Positions 22,201-28,952 of a stretch of 64,000 nt of DNA are shown one piece after another. Numbering within the stretch: position 1 is the stretch's first letter; each line of letters begins with the position of its first letter. The stretch covers positions 124,001-188,000 of the forward strand of contig NZ_MVHU01000005.1 in the NCBI RefSeq assembly GCF_002086285.1, in the 5' to 3' direction. This stretch comes from Mycolicibacter kumamotonensis (lineage in GTDB: Bacteria; Actinomycetota; Actinomycetes; Mycobacteriales; Mycobacteriaceae). The notes under the pieces are model-generated. The model saw only the letters and a list, made by a program, of their open reading frames with translations. It made no database searches and was not told the DNA's origin. The position numbers were made by a program, and so were the translations under genes.

Positions 22201-23437
22201 TCCCGCCGTTGCCGCCGCTGATTCCGGCGGCGCCATTCGCGTCGACAGCCGTCCCGTCGGTCCCGGCCGCGCCGTCGGCGCCATCACCGCCGTCCTTGCC
22301 GTCTCCGCCGACACCGCCGGCCCCGGCCGTGCCGTTCGTACCCGCGGCACCGGATCCACCGAACAACCACGCGCCCGCCCCGCCAGCGCCGGCCTGTCCA
22401 CCGGCGCCGCCGTTGCCACCGGCGCCGCCGTTACTTCCGTTGCCGCCATTGCCGTCTCCGCCGCCGGCGAAGGAGCCCTCGGCGCCGTCGAAGCCGCTGC
22501 CGCCCGCGCCGCCCCCGCCACCGGCACCGCCGGCGCCGCCGTTACCGCCGATGCCGAGCCACGTCGAACCGGCCCCGCCGTCGCCGCCTTTACCGCCCGC
22601 CGTGCCCGTACCGCCGTCGCCACCAGCCACCCCGGCGGCCGAGGAGTCCGCACCGTCGGCGCCGTTCAGACCCGCGCCACCCTTGCCGCCGTTGCCCCCG
22701 TTGCCCCACGCACCCATGCCGAAGAAGTCTTGGGCCTGACCCGAGGACCCGCCGTTGCCACCGTCCCCAGCCACCAGCGTCGCCGTCGCAGCGCCACCGG
22801 CTCCGCCATCGCCGCCGTGGCCCCACATCTCGCCACCGTGACCGCCGTTACCACCATCGGCACCCAGACCGCCGGCGCCACCATCACCACCGTTGCCGAT
22901 ACCGCCGGCGTGGCCGCCGTTACCGCCGGCTACACCCTCGATGTCCGAGGTCCAGCCGTTACCGCCGTCGCCGAACCAGAGCCCACCGGCCTGGCCGTTC
23001 ACGCTGCTCTCGGTGCCGTCGGCGCCGTTGCAGATCATCCCGCAGAAGTTCTCGGTGAACGGCGCGAAGATCTGGTTGATCACGCCATTGACCTGCGACC
23101 CGAAGTCAGAGTTGATCCAGTCCTGCAAAAGTGCATGCAGCGGCATGTAGAAGTAGGTGTCCCACAGCTGGGCGATCTCCATCCCCGTCGCATCAGCCGA
23201 ATCGGGCACATCCCAGGCCGAGCCGATCCACTCGGACGTCAGTGCTTGAGAGTCGGGTTCCAGACCGAACCAGCCCAGAAAATCGTCGAACTCGAAGTCC
23301 GCACGGGCCTCCGGCGCGGCCGCCAGTGGAGTCATCCCGAATGCCAGGAACGCCGCCACGGCGCTGCCCGCTCCCACGGCACGGCGAGAGGCGCCGGCGC
23401 GCCCCCCGGTAGAACCTGAACGCAGCCGACGCCTCAT
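16268..23437 (-). CDS. Very large exported PGRS-type Gly-rich repeat protein without PE domain
   Basis: 2,389 residues. The N-terminus is a basic leader and hydrophobic core (MRRRLRSG..., AVGAGSAVAAFLAFGMTPLA) ending in AAAPEARADFEFDD, a Sec-type signal peptide. A unique domain of about 120 residues follows (FEFDDFLGWFGLEPDSQ, WIGSAWDVPDSADATGMEIA, LLQDWINSDFGSQVNG, Cys pair in FCGMICNGAD). After that, more than 2,200 residues consist of GGxGG units (GGNGG, GGAGG, GGDGG), the PGRS composition that can form calcium-binding or polyglycine-II-like structures. There is no PE domain. ATG 23437 is chosen over the upstream Met at 23488 because it begins the signal peptide and has GGGAAGG ten bases upstream. 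Its own promoter candidate lies at 23498-23526. Surface or secreted location is inferred; the function is unknown. Confidence 0.88.
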   Translation of the reverse strand: MRRRLRSGSTGGRAGASRRAVGAGSAVAAFLAFGMTPLAAAPEARADFEFDDFLGWFGLEPDSQALTSEWIGSAWDVPDSADATGMEIAQLWDTYFYMPLHALLQDWINSDFGSQVNGVINQIFAPFTENFCGMICNGADGTESSVNGQAGGLWFGDGGNGWTSDIEGVAGGNGGHAGGIGNGGDGGAGGLGADGGNGGHGGEMWGHGGDGGAGGAATATLVAGDGGNGGSSGQAQDFFGMGAWGNGGNGGKGGAGLNGADGADSSAAGVAGGDGGTGTAGGKGGDGGAGSTWLGIGGNGGAGGAGGGGGAGGSGFDGAEGSFAGGGDGNGGNGSNGGAGGNGGAGGQAGAGGAGAWLFGGSGAAGTNGTAGAGGVGGDGKDGGDGADGAAGTDGTAVDANGAAGISGGNGGNAGRGGAGGVGGDGVVAADGADGHAGAGGNGGNGGDGIDGIDGTATNPNGTAGGNGGAGGNGGQGGLEADGTTRAADGTGGAGGIGGNGGAGYDALAAGAAPGTSGGSGGAGGSGGAGGSGATGGDGGNAGDGGRGGDGVAGLAGTDGANAGDAGTDGQAGGNGGTGGAGGAGGNGGAATSPAGAAGSNGNGGDGGAGGNAAAGGAGGDGADGDANHVDGGAGGNAGDAGTAGAGGAGGAAGTGGSTGTGVAGSGGADGSGPAPTETHGGNGGDGFTSTTPGVSGGAGGAGGSGGTIGNGGAGGHGGGGGDDADGGNGGAGGDGGTQVGNGGAGGNGGAGQGTGTGGDGGDGGDGGAVQGDGADGGDGGANGGSGGNGGDAIGSGNGGDGGDGTAGFSGANGGSGTQPGEAGGDGVAGQSGGTGGNGGTGSGAGHHGGQGGAGANGGNGGNGGDGVQGAVGTFDNAGTGNGGNGGAGGSGAAGGQGGDGGAGGAGINGATAGSQGAGGSGGNGGDAGVAADGGRGADGIATHPDAGNGGDGGAVGHAGAAGSGGSGSTPGSDGTAGNGPSGQQGNGGDGGDGYDAASDPNAAPGTAGGNGGLGGDGSLLGTGGVGGSGGNGAAGATGEAGMTAGADGQTGGAGGNGGNAGKGGTGGAGDGVDGVAGSGGAGGRGGDGATGADGEDSTQAGVAGGVGQDGGAGGDGGAGGTGGLTAAGTASGFDGVQGAGGDGGDGGVGGRGFDGVAGGVGTDGEGGVDGTATSVATAGGAGGTGQAGGAGSDGGAGGNGGAAGHGSTDGTQGVGGVGGAGGNGGTGGTGGRGGDGGDGYDAAADVSAVAGTSGGDGAVGGSGGAGGAGGAAGHGGAGGSGLNGQASSGADGVAGDLGAGGVGGNGGSGGDGSTGARGVDGVNAGEAGGTGGTGGNGGNAAAGGAGGVGAGGVQAASGVDGVAGSGGAGGRGGDGATGADGEDSTQAGVAGGVGQDGGAGGDGGAGGTGGLTAAGTASGFDGVQGAGGDGGDGGVGGRGFDGVAGGVGTDGEDGVDGTATSVATAGGAGGTGQAGGAGSDGGAGGNGGAAGHGSTDGSQGLGGVGGAGGNGGTGGTGGAGGRGGDGYDAATDLGAAPGTSGGDGAVGGSGGAGGAGGAAGHGGAGGSGRNGQANSGADGAVGEQGAGGNGGVGGNGGNGAAGGIGETGADGGVGTAGTSETPAGGTGETGHTGGQGQAGGNGGAGGQGGAAGTGSTDGAVGAGGIGGNGGIGGQGGTGGNGGTGGAGYDQPGTTGLSGGNGGTGGAGGTGGQGGEGGTAGLGGLNGAGVDRADSGTDGATGEQGQGGNGGEGGAGGDGATGTTGGNGNTGNTGTTGTPGSPTGGTGGTGGDGIDGGVGGNGGSGGQGGAAGTGSTNGNVGAGGKGGDAGDGGQGGDGGAGGTGGTGYTTPTANGADGGNGGTGGTGGNAGHGGASGTAGAGGLDGAGNNPANAGNAGSTGADGHAGVGGDGGVGGNGAQGTAGTTTLAAGTGGKGGTGGNGGQGGLETDGATHAQQGDGGDGGTGGKGGTGFAGANGQDSFVLTPATDGKAGGAAGSGGTGGTGGSGYNAGNGGTGGVGGDGGTGGNGGNATLAVLGLLTPGDGASGGTGGTGGVGGLAGTADGGAAGANGAGGDGGVGGTGGNAGSALVGIGSTGTAGTGGTGGVAGVGGGSGADQGAAGVGGTGGQGGQGSVGAVANALGGVGGNGGTGGAAADQSGSIGGVGGQGGTGGGGLVAGVVGGAGGQGGAGGAAADQTDSIGGAGGQGGQGATAVVGALGGTGGTGGTGGAAGDAAGSNGGAGGQGGTGGSAVVGALGAGDGGDGGTGGAAGNIAGSTGGTGGQGGDGGAGLANVLAGGDGGDGGTGGSGTAPGTIGGDGGLGGTAGPGVLNLIGGAGGDGGDGGNGGAIGGTGGDGGTNSNGAAGEPGEGPSGQTGGAGGAGAPGGLL
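18690..19363 (-). repeat. Internal PGRS duplication, copy A
   Basis: This copy matches 19551-20224 at a fixed offset of 861 bases (287 codons). The right-hand 410 bases (18954-19363) differ from copy B at only about four positions by eye; the left part is more divergent. Flanks differ. Within both copies glycine is written mainly as GGT rather than the GGC that dominates the rest of the gene. Confidence 0.9.
19551..20224 (-). repeat. Internal PGRS duplication, copy B
   Basis: Second copy of the 18690-19363 block; 19815-20224 is the near-identical core. About 187 bases of unrelated PGRS sequence separate the copies. It stays in frame, so it adds about 225 residues to the protein. Confidence 0.9.
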
Positions 23438-23472
23438 ATGCCCAACGCCTTCCCAGCAGACCGACCCCGGAC

Positions 23473-23526
23473 GAGTGAGTCCCGTCACTCACATTACGTT
23501 ATATAAGGCTGTGAGATGCATAGCAA
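23473..23526 (-). promoter_or_regulatory. Promoter candidate of the PGRS gene, with hairpin/operator-like repeat
   Basis: On the minus strand TTGCTA (23521-23526) and TATAAC (23498-23503) are separated by 17 bases, a good SigA-type match. Just downstream is an inverted repeat, GAGTGA-6 nt-TCACTC (23473-23490), that would lie in the leader. The ATG is at 23437. Confidence 0.6.
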
Positions 23527-23567
23527 GCACTCAATTTACGCCTGCGTCAAATCCCCGTGCCCCGGAC

Positions 23568-23604
23568 AAAAAATCGCACCCCATCTGGTGAGATGGGGTG
23601 CGAT
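23568..23604 (-). terminator. Intrinsic terminator of the spc ribosomal operon
   Basis: Read on the minus strand, ATCGCACCCCATCT, a four-base loop (CACC) and AGATGGGGTGCGAT form a perfect 14-bp stem followed directly by a run of T. It starts 29 bases past the rplO stop. It insulates rplO from the PGRS gene. Confidence 0.93.
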
Positions 23605-23632
23605 CGGGGTAGCGCCTTTTCCTGAAAAAACC

Positions 23633-24073
23633 TTACAGTTCGGTAACCGTGCCCCCGGCTGCGGTGATCTTCTCGCGGGCGCTGCCGCTGAACTTGTGCG
23701 CGGAGATGTCGGCCTTGACGGTCAGCTTGCCGTCGCCGAGCACCTTGACCAGCGTGTTCTTGCGGACCGCGCCCTTGGCGACCAGCTCCTCGAGCCCGAT
23801 GGTGCCGCCGTCCGGGAACAGCCGGTTGATGTCGCCGACGTTGACGACCTCGTACTCGGTGCGGAACCGGTTGCGGAAGCCCTTCAGCTTGGGCAGCCGC
23901 ATGTGGAGGGGCATCTGCCCACCCTCGAATGCGACCGGCACGTTCTTGCGGGCCTTGGTGCCCTTGGTGCCGCGGCCCGCGGTCTTGCCCTTGGAGCCCT
24001 CACCGCGACCGACGCGGGTGCGCTTGGTCTTCGACCCGGGCGCGGGGCGCAGGTCGTGCAGCTTGATGGTCAT
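23633..24073 (-). CDS. rplO: Large ribosomal subunit protein uL15
   Basis: 146 residues. The start [20 protein letters not shown], the glycine-rich [21 protein letters not shown] and the [16 protein letters not shown] block are characteristic of L15. It is a late-assembly 50S protein contacting 23S rRNA. It is the last gene of the spc operon here; its ATG overlaps the rpmD stop (ATGA), and a strong terminator follows. secY, often next in other bacteria, is far away. Confidence 0.98.
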   Translation of the reverse strand: MTIKLHDLRPAPGSKTKRTRVGRGEGSKGKTAGRGTKGTKARKNVPVAFEGGQMPLHMRLPKLKGFRNRFRTEYEVVNVGDINRLFPDGGTIGLEELVAKGAVRKNTLVKVLGDGKLTVKADISAHKFSGSAREKITAAGGTVTEL

Positions 24074-24252
24074 TCGGCTTCCTCCACTTGCACGAGGTGG
24101 TGGACAACCCGGATCAGCCCACGGGTCTGGGGGTTGTCCTCACGCACCACCGACTGGCGGATCTTGCGCAGACCCAGGGTGCGCAGGCTCTCGCGCTGCT
24201 TCCAGCGCGCACCGATGGTGCCGCGGACCTGGGTGATCTTCAGATTTGCCAT
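24070..24252 (-). CDS. rpmD: Large ribosomal subunit protein uL30
   Basis: 60 residues: [20 protein letters not shown] at the start, then [13 protein letters not shown], the ferredoxin-like L30 core. The ATG at 24252 is two bases past the rpsE stop; a longer in-frame reading upstream runs through rpsE in another frame and is rejected. It overlaps rplO by ATGA. Confidence 0.96.
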   Translation of the reverse strand: MANLKITQVRGTIGARWKQRESLRTLGLRKIRQSVVREDNPQTRGLIRVVHHLVQVEEAE

Positions 24253-24254
24253 GG

Positions 24255-24947
24255 CTATGCCGTGCCTTCCCGCGCGGCGCTGGCGGCGAGCGCCTCGCTT
24301 TCGCGGCGCGCCTTGAGCATCGAGGCCGGCGCCACGTCTTCGATCGGCAGACCACGCCGGGCCGCCACCTCTTCGGGACGCTGCAGCATCTTCAACGCGG
24401 CCACCGTGGCGTGCACCACGTTGATCGCATTGTCGCTGCCCAGCGACTTGGACAAGATGTCGTGCACCCCGGCGCATTCCAGCACGGCACGCACCGCGCC
24501 GCCGGCGATCACACCGGTACCCGGGCTGGCCGGACGCAGGAACACCACACCGGCGGCGGCCTCACCCTGGACCGGGTGGGTGATGGTGCCACCGATCAGC
24601 GGCACCCGGAAGAAGCTCTTGCGGGCTTCCTCGACACCCTTGGCGATCGCGGCCGGCACTTCCTTGGCCTTGCCGTAGCCGACCCCGACCATGCCCTTGC
24701 CGTCACCGACGATCACCAGCGCGGTGAAGCTGAACCGGCGGCCGCCCTTGACCACCTTGGACACCCGGTTGATCGCGACGACGCGCTCCAGGTAGTTGCT
24801 CTTGTCGCCGTCCCGGCTGTCACGGCCGCCGCGACCGCCGTCGCGGCCACCGCGCCGGTTGTCACGGCTGTCGCGCCCGTCGGTCCGGGGGGCGTTGCCC
24901 GTGTCGGGACCTGTCGAGGAGGCCCCCGTCGGCTGCTCCGCCATCAT
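24255..24947 (-). CDS. rpsE: Small ribosomal subunit protein uS5
   Basis: 230 residues, a 30S protein in translational fidelity. The first about 50 residues are an Arg/Gly/Asp-rich low-complexity tail ([17 protein letters not shown]), longer than in E. coli but usual for actinobacteria. The double-stranded RNA-binding core ([39 protein letters not shown]) and the C-terminal domain follow. The start could be at 24947 or the next codon (ATG ATG). Confidence 0.97.
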   Translation of the reverse strand: MMAEQPTGASSTGPDTGNAPRTDGRDSRDNRRGGRDGGRGGRDSRDGDKSNYLERVVAINRVSKVVKGGRRFSFTALVIVGDGKGMVGVGYGKAKEVPAAIAKGVEEARKSFFRVPLIGGTITHPVQGEAAAGVVFLRPASPGTGVIAGGAVRAVLECAGVHDILSKSLGSDNAINVVHATVAALKMLQRPEEVAARRGLPIEDVAPASMLKARRESEALAASAAREGTA

Positions 24948-24990
24948 GCGGTCCTTCCAGTCATGTTCATAAAGTCAGTCATCTGGCGCA

Positions 24991-25380
24991 TCAGAACTTC
25001 AATCCGCCTTCGCGCGCCGCGTCGGCCAGCGCCGCGATACGTCCACCGTAGGTGTAGCCGCCGCGGTCGAAGACCACGGTCTGCACGCCGGCGGCCTTGG
25101 CGCGCTCGGCGATCAGCTGTCCGACCCGCACACTGTGCGCCTTCTTGTCGCCCTGGACACCGCGCACGTCGGCCTCGATCGAGGACGCCGCGGCCAGCGT
25201 GTGGCCGGCCAGGTCGTCGACCAGCTGCACGTGGATGTGCCGCGAGGAGCGGTGCACCACCAGGCGCGGACGCTCGGCGGTGCCGGCGATCTTCTTGCGC
25301 AGTCGCGCGTGCCGACGCACCCGGTGGTTGCGCCGGGCCTCGGAGACGTTCTGCCCCACGGGCTTGTGTGATTGCGCCAT
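24991..25380 (-). CDS. rplR: Large ribosomal subunit protein uL18
   Basis: 129 residues, binding 5S rRNA. Conserved parts are the basic N-terminus ([16 protein letters not shown]), [16 protein letters not shown] and the C-terminal [26 protein letters not shown]. It is followed by rpsE after 43 bases. Spacing from rplF is two bases. Confidence 0.97.
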   Translation of the reverse strand: MAQSHKPVGQNVSEARRNHRVRRHARLRKKIAGTAERPRLVVHRSSRHIHVQLVDDLAGHTLAAASSIEADVRGVQGDKKAHSVRVGQLIAERAKAAGVQTVVFDRGGYTYGGRIAALADAAREGGLKF

Positions 25381-25382
25381 GG

Positions 25383-25922
25383 CTACTTACCTGTCTTTCC
25401 GACCTTGCGGCGAACCTGCTCACCCTCGTAGCGCACGCCCTTGCCCTTGTAGGGGTCGGGACGGCGCAGGCGGCGGATGTTCGCCGAGATCTGACCGACC
25501 TTCTGCTTGTCGATGCCCGAGATCGAGAACTTGGTGGGCGTCTCCACCGCGAAGGTGATGCCCTCCGGGGCCTTGATCAGCACCGGGTGGCTGTAGCCCA
25601 GGGCGAATTCGAGGTCGGAGCCCTTGAGCGCCACGCGGTAACCGACGCCGAAGATCTCCATCTTGCGCACGTAGCCCTCGGAGACGCCGGTGACCAGGTT
25701 CGCCACCAGGGTGCGGCTCAGCCCGTGCAACGAACGGTTGCGGCGCTCGTCGTCGGGACGGGTGACCACCAGGGCCCCGTCGTCGTTGCGGGCCACCCGG
25801 ATGGGCTCGGCCACCGTGAGTTCCAGGGTGCCCTTGGGCCCCTTGACCGACACCTGCTGGCCGTCGATCGTCACATCGACCCCGGACGGGACCGGGATCG
25901 GCTGCTTACCAATACGCGACAT
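25383..25922 (-). CDS. rplF: Large ribosomal subunit protein uL6
   Basis: 179 residues with the two repeated L6 domains: [20 protein letters not shown] at the start, [13 protein letters not shown] and the C-terminal [16 protein letters not shown] that contacts the sarcin-ricin loop region. Usual length and position in the spc operon. Confidence 0.98.
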   Translation of the reverse strand: MSRIGKQPIPVPSGVDVTIDGQQVSVKGPKGTLELTVAEPIRVARNDDGALVVTRPDDERRNRSLHGLSRTLVANLVTGVSEGYVRKMEIFGVGYRVALKGSDLEFALGYSHPVLIKAPEGITFAVETPTKFSISGIDKQKVGQISANIRRLRRPDPYKGKGVRYEGEQVRRKVGKTGK

Positions 25923-25935
25923 GTCTGCTACTCCC

Positions 25936-26334
25936 TCACCACACGTACGCGAGGACTTCGCCGCCCACGCCCTGCCTGGCCGCCTGACGGTCGGTGAGCA
26001 GACCTGACGACGTGGAGATGATCGCCACGCCCAGGCCGCCGAGCACCCGCGGCAGGTTGGTCGACTTCGCGTAGACCCGCAGGCCGGGCTTGGACACCCG
26101 GCGCAGACCGGCGAGGCTGCGCTCCCGGTTCGGGCCGTACTTGAGGTTGACCACCAGCGCCTTGCCCACCCGGGCGTCCTCGACGTGATAGTCGTTGATG
26201 TAACCCTCGCGCTTGAGGATCTCGGCGATGTTGGCCTTGATCTTCGAGTGCGGCAGGGTCACCTCGTCGTGATACGCCGAGTTGGCGTTGCGCAGACGGG
26301 TCAAGAAGTCCGCGATCGGGTCCGTCATAGTCAT
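25936..26334 (-). CDS. rpsH: Small ribosomal subunit protein uS8
   Basis: 132 residues, a primary 16S rRNA binder and, in other bacteria, the autogenous regulator of the spc operon. [16 protein letters not shown] opens the protein and [20 protein letters not shown] is the conserved C-terminal block. The start could be the second in-frame Met (two codons later). Confidence 0.98.
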   Translation of the reverse strand: MTMTDPIADFLTRLRNANSAYHDEVTLPHSKIKANIAEILKREGYINDYHVEDARVGKALVVNLKYGPNRERSLAGLRRVSKPGLRVYAKSTNLPRVLGGLGVAIISTSSGLLTDRQAARQGVGGEVLAYVW

Positions 26335-26354
26335 TTAGCGCTGCTCCTCCGCCG

Positions 26355-26540
26355 TCACCAGCTGCTCTTCTGCACACCGGGCAGTTCGCCGGCGTGCGCC
26401 ATCTCGCGAAGGCAGATTCGGCACAGGCCGAACTTGCGGAGTACCGCGCGCGGACGGCCGCACTTGTTGCAGCGGGTGTAGGCGCGCACCGCGAACTTGG
26501 GCTTGCGGGCCGCCTTGTTAACCAACGCTTTCTTCGCCAT
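26355..26540 (-). CDS. rpsN: Small ribosomal subunit protein uS14, zinc-binding short form
   Basis: 61 residues with the zinc ribbon CNKCGRP...CRICLRE, the C+ type S14 found in spc operons of Gram-positive bacteria. Mycobacteria often carry a second, zinc-free S14 elsewhere for zinc starvation; none is in this window. Confidence 0.97.
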   Translation of the reverse strand: MAKKALVNKAARKPKFAVRAYTRCNKCGRPRAVLRKFGLCRICLREMAHAGELPGVQKSSW

Positions 26541-26544
26541 CAGG

Positions 26545-27108
26545 TCACTTCTCCTTGAACGGAAAGCCGAGCGCCCGCAGCAGGGCTCGCCCTTCGTCGT
26601 CGTTCGTCGCCGAGGTGACGACGGTGATGTTCATGCCGCGCGGGCGGTCGATCGAGTCCACGTCGATCTCGTGGAACATCGACTGCTCGGCCAGCCCGAA
26701 GGTGTAGTTGCCGGCGCCGTCGAACTGCTTGGGCGACAGGCCGCGGAAGTCGCGGATACGCGGCAGCGCGATCGAGGTGAGCCGGTCCAGGAACTCCCAC
26801 ATCCGGTCACCGCGCAGGGTGACCCGGGCGCCGATCGGCATGCCCTCACGCAGCTTGAACTGGGCGATCGATAGGCGGGCCTTGCGGATCTCCGGCCGCT
26901 GACCGGTGATCAACGCCAGGTCGTTGACCGCGTTGTTGATCAGCTTGGCGTCGCGGGCAGCTTCGCCGACGCCCATGTTCACCACGACCTTCACCACGCC
27001 CGGGATCTGCATCACGTTGGCGTAGTTGAACTGCTGTTGGAGCGAATCGCGAATTTCCTCGCGGTATTTCACCTTCAGCCGGGGCTGAATCTTTTCTGCA
27101 GTCGTCAT
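26545..27108 (-). CDS. rplE: Large ribosomal subunit protein uL5
   Basis: 187 residues, 5S rRNA-binding and contacting the P-site tRNA. Visible blocks are [38 protein letters not shown] and [20 protein letters not shown]. It follows rplX after two bases. Confidence 0.98.
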   Translation of the reverse strand: MTTAEKIQPRLKVKYREEIRDSLQQQFNYANVMQIPGVVKVVVNMGVGEAARDAKLINNAVNDLALITGQRPEIRKARLSIAQFKLREGMPIGARVTLRGDRMWEFLDRLTSIALPRIRDFRGLSPKQFDGAGNYTFGLAEQSMFHEIDVDSIDRPRGMNITVVTSATNDDEGRALLRALGFPFKEK

Positions 27109-27110
27109 CT

Positions 27111-27428
27111 CTAGATGTCCTTGCCGTTGCGCTTGGAGACGCGAACCTTCTTGCCGGACTCGGCGTCCACCCGGTAGCCGATGCGGGTGGGCTTACCGTC
27201 GGAGTCGACGACCATCACGTTGGAGACGTGGATCGGGGCTTCCTGGGTGACGATGCCGCCCGAGGACGCACCGGCCTGGTTGGCCGAGTTCGCGACGTGC
27301 TTCTTGATCCGGTTGACGCCCTGGACCAGCACCCGGTTGCGGGTGGGGTAGGCCTTGAGGACCTTGCCCTTGGCGCCCTTGTCCTTGCCGGCGATGACCA
27401 GCACGGTGTCGCCTTTGTGGACCTTCAT
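27111..27428 (-). CDS. rplX: Large ribosomal subunit protein uL24
   Basis: 105 residues, an assembly-initiator 50S protein with a KOW motif ([20 protein letters not shown]) and the conserved [13 protein letters not shown] segment. It is immediately adjacent to rplN. Confidence 0.98.
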   Translation of the reverse strand: MKVHKGDTVLVIAGKDKGAKGKVLKAYPTRNRVLVQGVNRIKKHVANSANQAGASSGGIVTQEAPIHVSNVMVVDSDGKPTRIGYRVDAESGKKVRVSKRNGKDI

Positions 27429-27797
27429 TTACAGCACCTCCGGGGCCAGCGAGACGATCTTCATGAACCGCTTCTCACGCAGCTCGCGACCGACCGGCCC
27501 GAAGATGCGGGTCCCGCGCGGGTCGTTGTCGGCCTTGATGATCACCGCGGCGTTCTCGTCGAACTTGATGTAGCTGCCGTCGGCGCGGCGACGCTCCTTG
27601 ACGGTGCGAACCACCACGGCCTTGACGACGTCACCCCGCTTGACGTTGCCGCCCGGGATGGCGTCCTTCACGGTCGCCACGATGACATCACCGATGCCGG
27701 CGTAGCGCCGCGACGAGCCGCCGAGCACCCGGATGCACAAGATCTCCTTGGCACCCGTGTTGTCGGCGACCTTCAACCGCGATTCCTGCTGAATCAC
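27429..27797 (-). CDS. rplN: Large ribosomal subunit protein uL14
   Basis: 122 residues starting [20 protein letters not shown], with [15 protein letters not shown] and the C-terminal [13 protein letters not shown]; the standard L14 length. It is the first gene of the spc operon here, separated from the S10 operon by 7.3 kb of accessory genes. A promoter candidate is placed about 155 bases upstream of the start. Confidence 0.98.
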   Translation of the reverse strand: MIQQESRLKVADNTGAKEILCIRVLGGSSRRYAGIGDVIVATVKDAIPGGNVKRGDVVKAVVVRTVKERRRADGSYIKFDENAAVIIKADNDPRGTRIFGPVGRELREKRFMKIVSLAPEVL

Positions 27798-27952
27798 CAG
27801 ATCTCCTCAATTTTCGGGTCGACGCGCGGCATGGCAGGGCTAGCCGGCCAGCCGGAATCCTCCCGGGCGTGCGTGGTCTTACAGTTCTTCGGAGCCAAAG
27901 AGCACGCGGGGCCAACTTGCGCTGGCCGAGGTCTGCTCTCGGCAACCCCTGA

Positions 27953-27981
27953 AGTCTAGGTCACGGGGCCTAAAGCACCAA
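27953..27981 (-). promoter_or_regulatory. Promoter candidate of the spc operon (rplN-rplO)
   Basis: On the minus strand TTGGTG (27976-27981), 17 bases, TAGACT (27953-27958). The -10 fits the mycobacterial TAnnnT pattern. It would give a leader of about 150 bases before rplN. The rest of the 27798-28081 spacer shows no gene. Confidence 0.5.
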
Positions 27982-28081
27982 ATCGCCCCGTTGCCTTCCG
28001 CGAGCGTGCGTAGTTGTACGCGACACGCCGTTGCCAGGCGTGCAGACACGCACCCTCGCCCCCCTGGGGCGTCCCACGGGC

Positions 28082-28948
28082 CTACCCCGTCACGCCCACC
28101 ACGCAGCGGAACCCGATGTGGCTGGTGGCGGTGTCCTGCGACTGCGGGGAGCGGGCCGCGGCCCGATAGCGGTGGCAGTACTCCGGCGCGCACAGATGCG
28201 ATCCGCCCTTGAGGGTCTGGTTGATACCCGGATCAGCGGGCCCCACCGGCGTGCAGCAGGCATTCGGCGGCGCATCGAGCCGGTGATGGCCGCAAAACTC
28301 GGTGGTCGTCCACTCCCACACATTGCCGATCATGTCCAGCAGACCCCAGCCGTTCGGCGGGAACGTCCCCACCGGCGACGTGCCGGACCAACCCAGGGCG
28401 CCGTCGTTGCGATAGGGAAAGGCGCCCTGCCAGGTATTGGCCATCAGGACGCCGCCCGGCTTCTCCTCCTCACCCCAGGTGTAGGTGGTGCGCACGCCGG
28501 CCCGGGCGGCATATTCCCACTCGGCTTCGGTCGGGAGCCGCCGACCGGCCCAGCGGGCATAGGCGGCCGCGTCGGGATAAGCGACCTGCACCACCGGGTG
28601 ATCCGGCTTGTCGGCGACGGTGCTGCGCGGGCCCAGTGGATGCCGCCAGCTCGCGCCGGGCTCCCACCGCCACCACTGCCGCCAGTCACGCAGATCGACA
28701 GGCCCAGCGGTCGGGGTGAAGACCAAGGCGCCCGGTTCGGCCGCGAAAACCGGATCCGGGTCCCGCTCGGCAACGGTGACATACCCCGTGGCGGCGACGA
28801 ATTCGGCGAACTGAGCGTTGGTCACCGGATGCCGCTCGATGGCGAACGCCGCCACCTCCACGGTGTGGATCGGCGCCTCCTCGGGATAGAAACTCGTCGA
28901 GCCCATCCGGAACGCCCCGCCCGGGATCTTCACCAATTCGGTCAGCAT
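28082..28948 (-). CDS. Formylglycine-generating enzyme (sulfatase maturase), oxygen-dependent type
   Basis: 288 residues of the FGE-sulfatase fold. It oxidises the active-site Cys of sulfatases to formylglycine. Family marks are MLTELVKIPGGAFRMGS at the start, RLPTEAEWEYAARAG, NVWEWTTTEF, KGGSHLCAPEYCHRYR with the two copper-binding cysteines Cys253 and Cys258, and SHIGFRCVV at the end. It follows the sulfatase gene by four bases on the same strand, so enzyme and substrate protein are co-expressed. The M. tuberculosis counterpart is Rv0712 (from memory). Confidence 0.95.
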   Translation of the reverse strand: MLTELVKIPGGAFRMGSTSFYPEEAPIHTVEVAAFAIERHPVTNAQFAEFVAATGYVTVAERDPDPVFAAEPGALVFTPTAGPVDLRDWRQWWRWEPGASWRHPLGPRSTVADKPDHPVVQVAYPDAAAYARWAGRRLPTEAEWEYAARAGVRTTYTWGEEEKPGGVLMANTWQGAFPYRNDGALGWSGTSPVGTFPPNGWGLLDMIGNVWEWTTTEFCGHHRLDAPPNACCTPVGPADPGINQTLKGGSHLCAPEYCHRYRAAARSPQSQDTATSHIGFRCVVGVTG

Positions 28949-28952
28949 CGCC

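Noticed and set aside
16268-23100. Dense short repeats that could be mistaken for a CRISPR array
   Set aside because: Units are 9-15 bases, in-frame GGxGG coding repeats without uniform spacers, inside a long coding gene. No cas gene is near.
16115-23419. A 2,434-codon open frame on the plus strand opposite the PGRS gene
   Set aside because: The GGN-codon bias of the real gene removes stop codons from the antisense frame. The frame has no family features, and its composition changes to Thr/His/Arg runs purely with the codon switch on the other strand.
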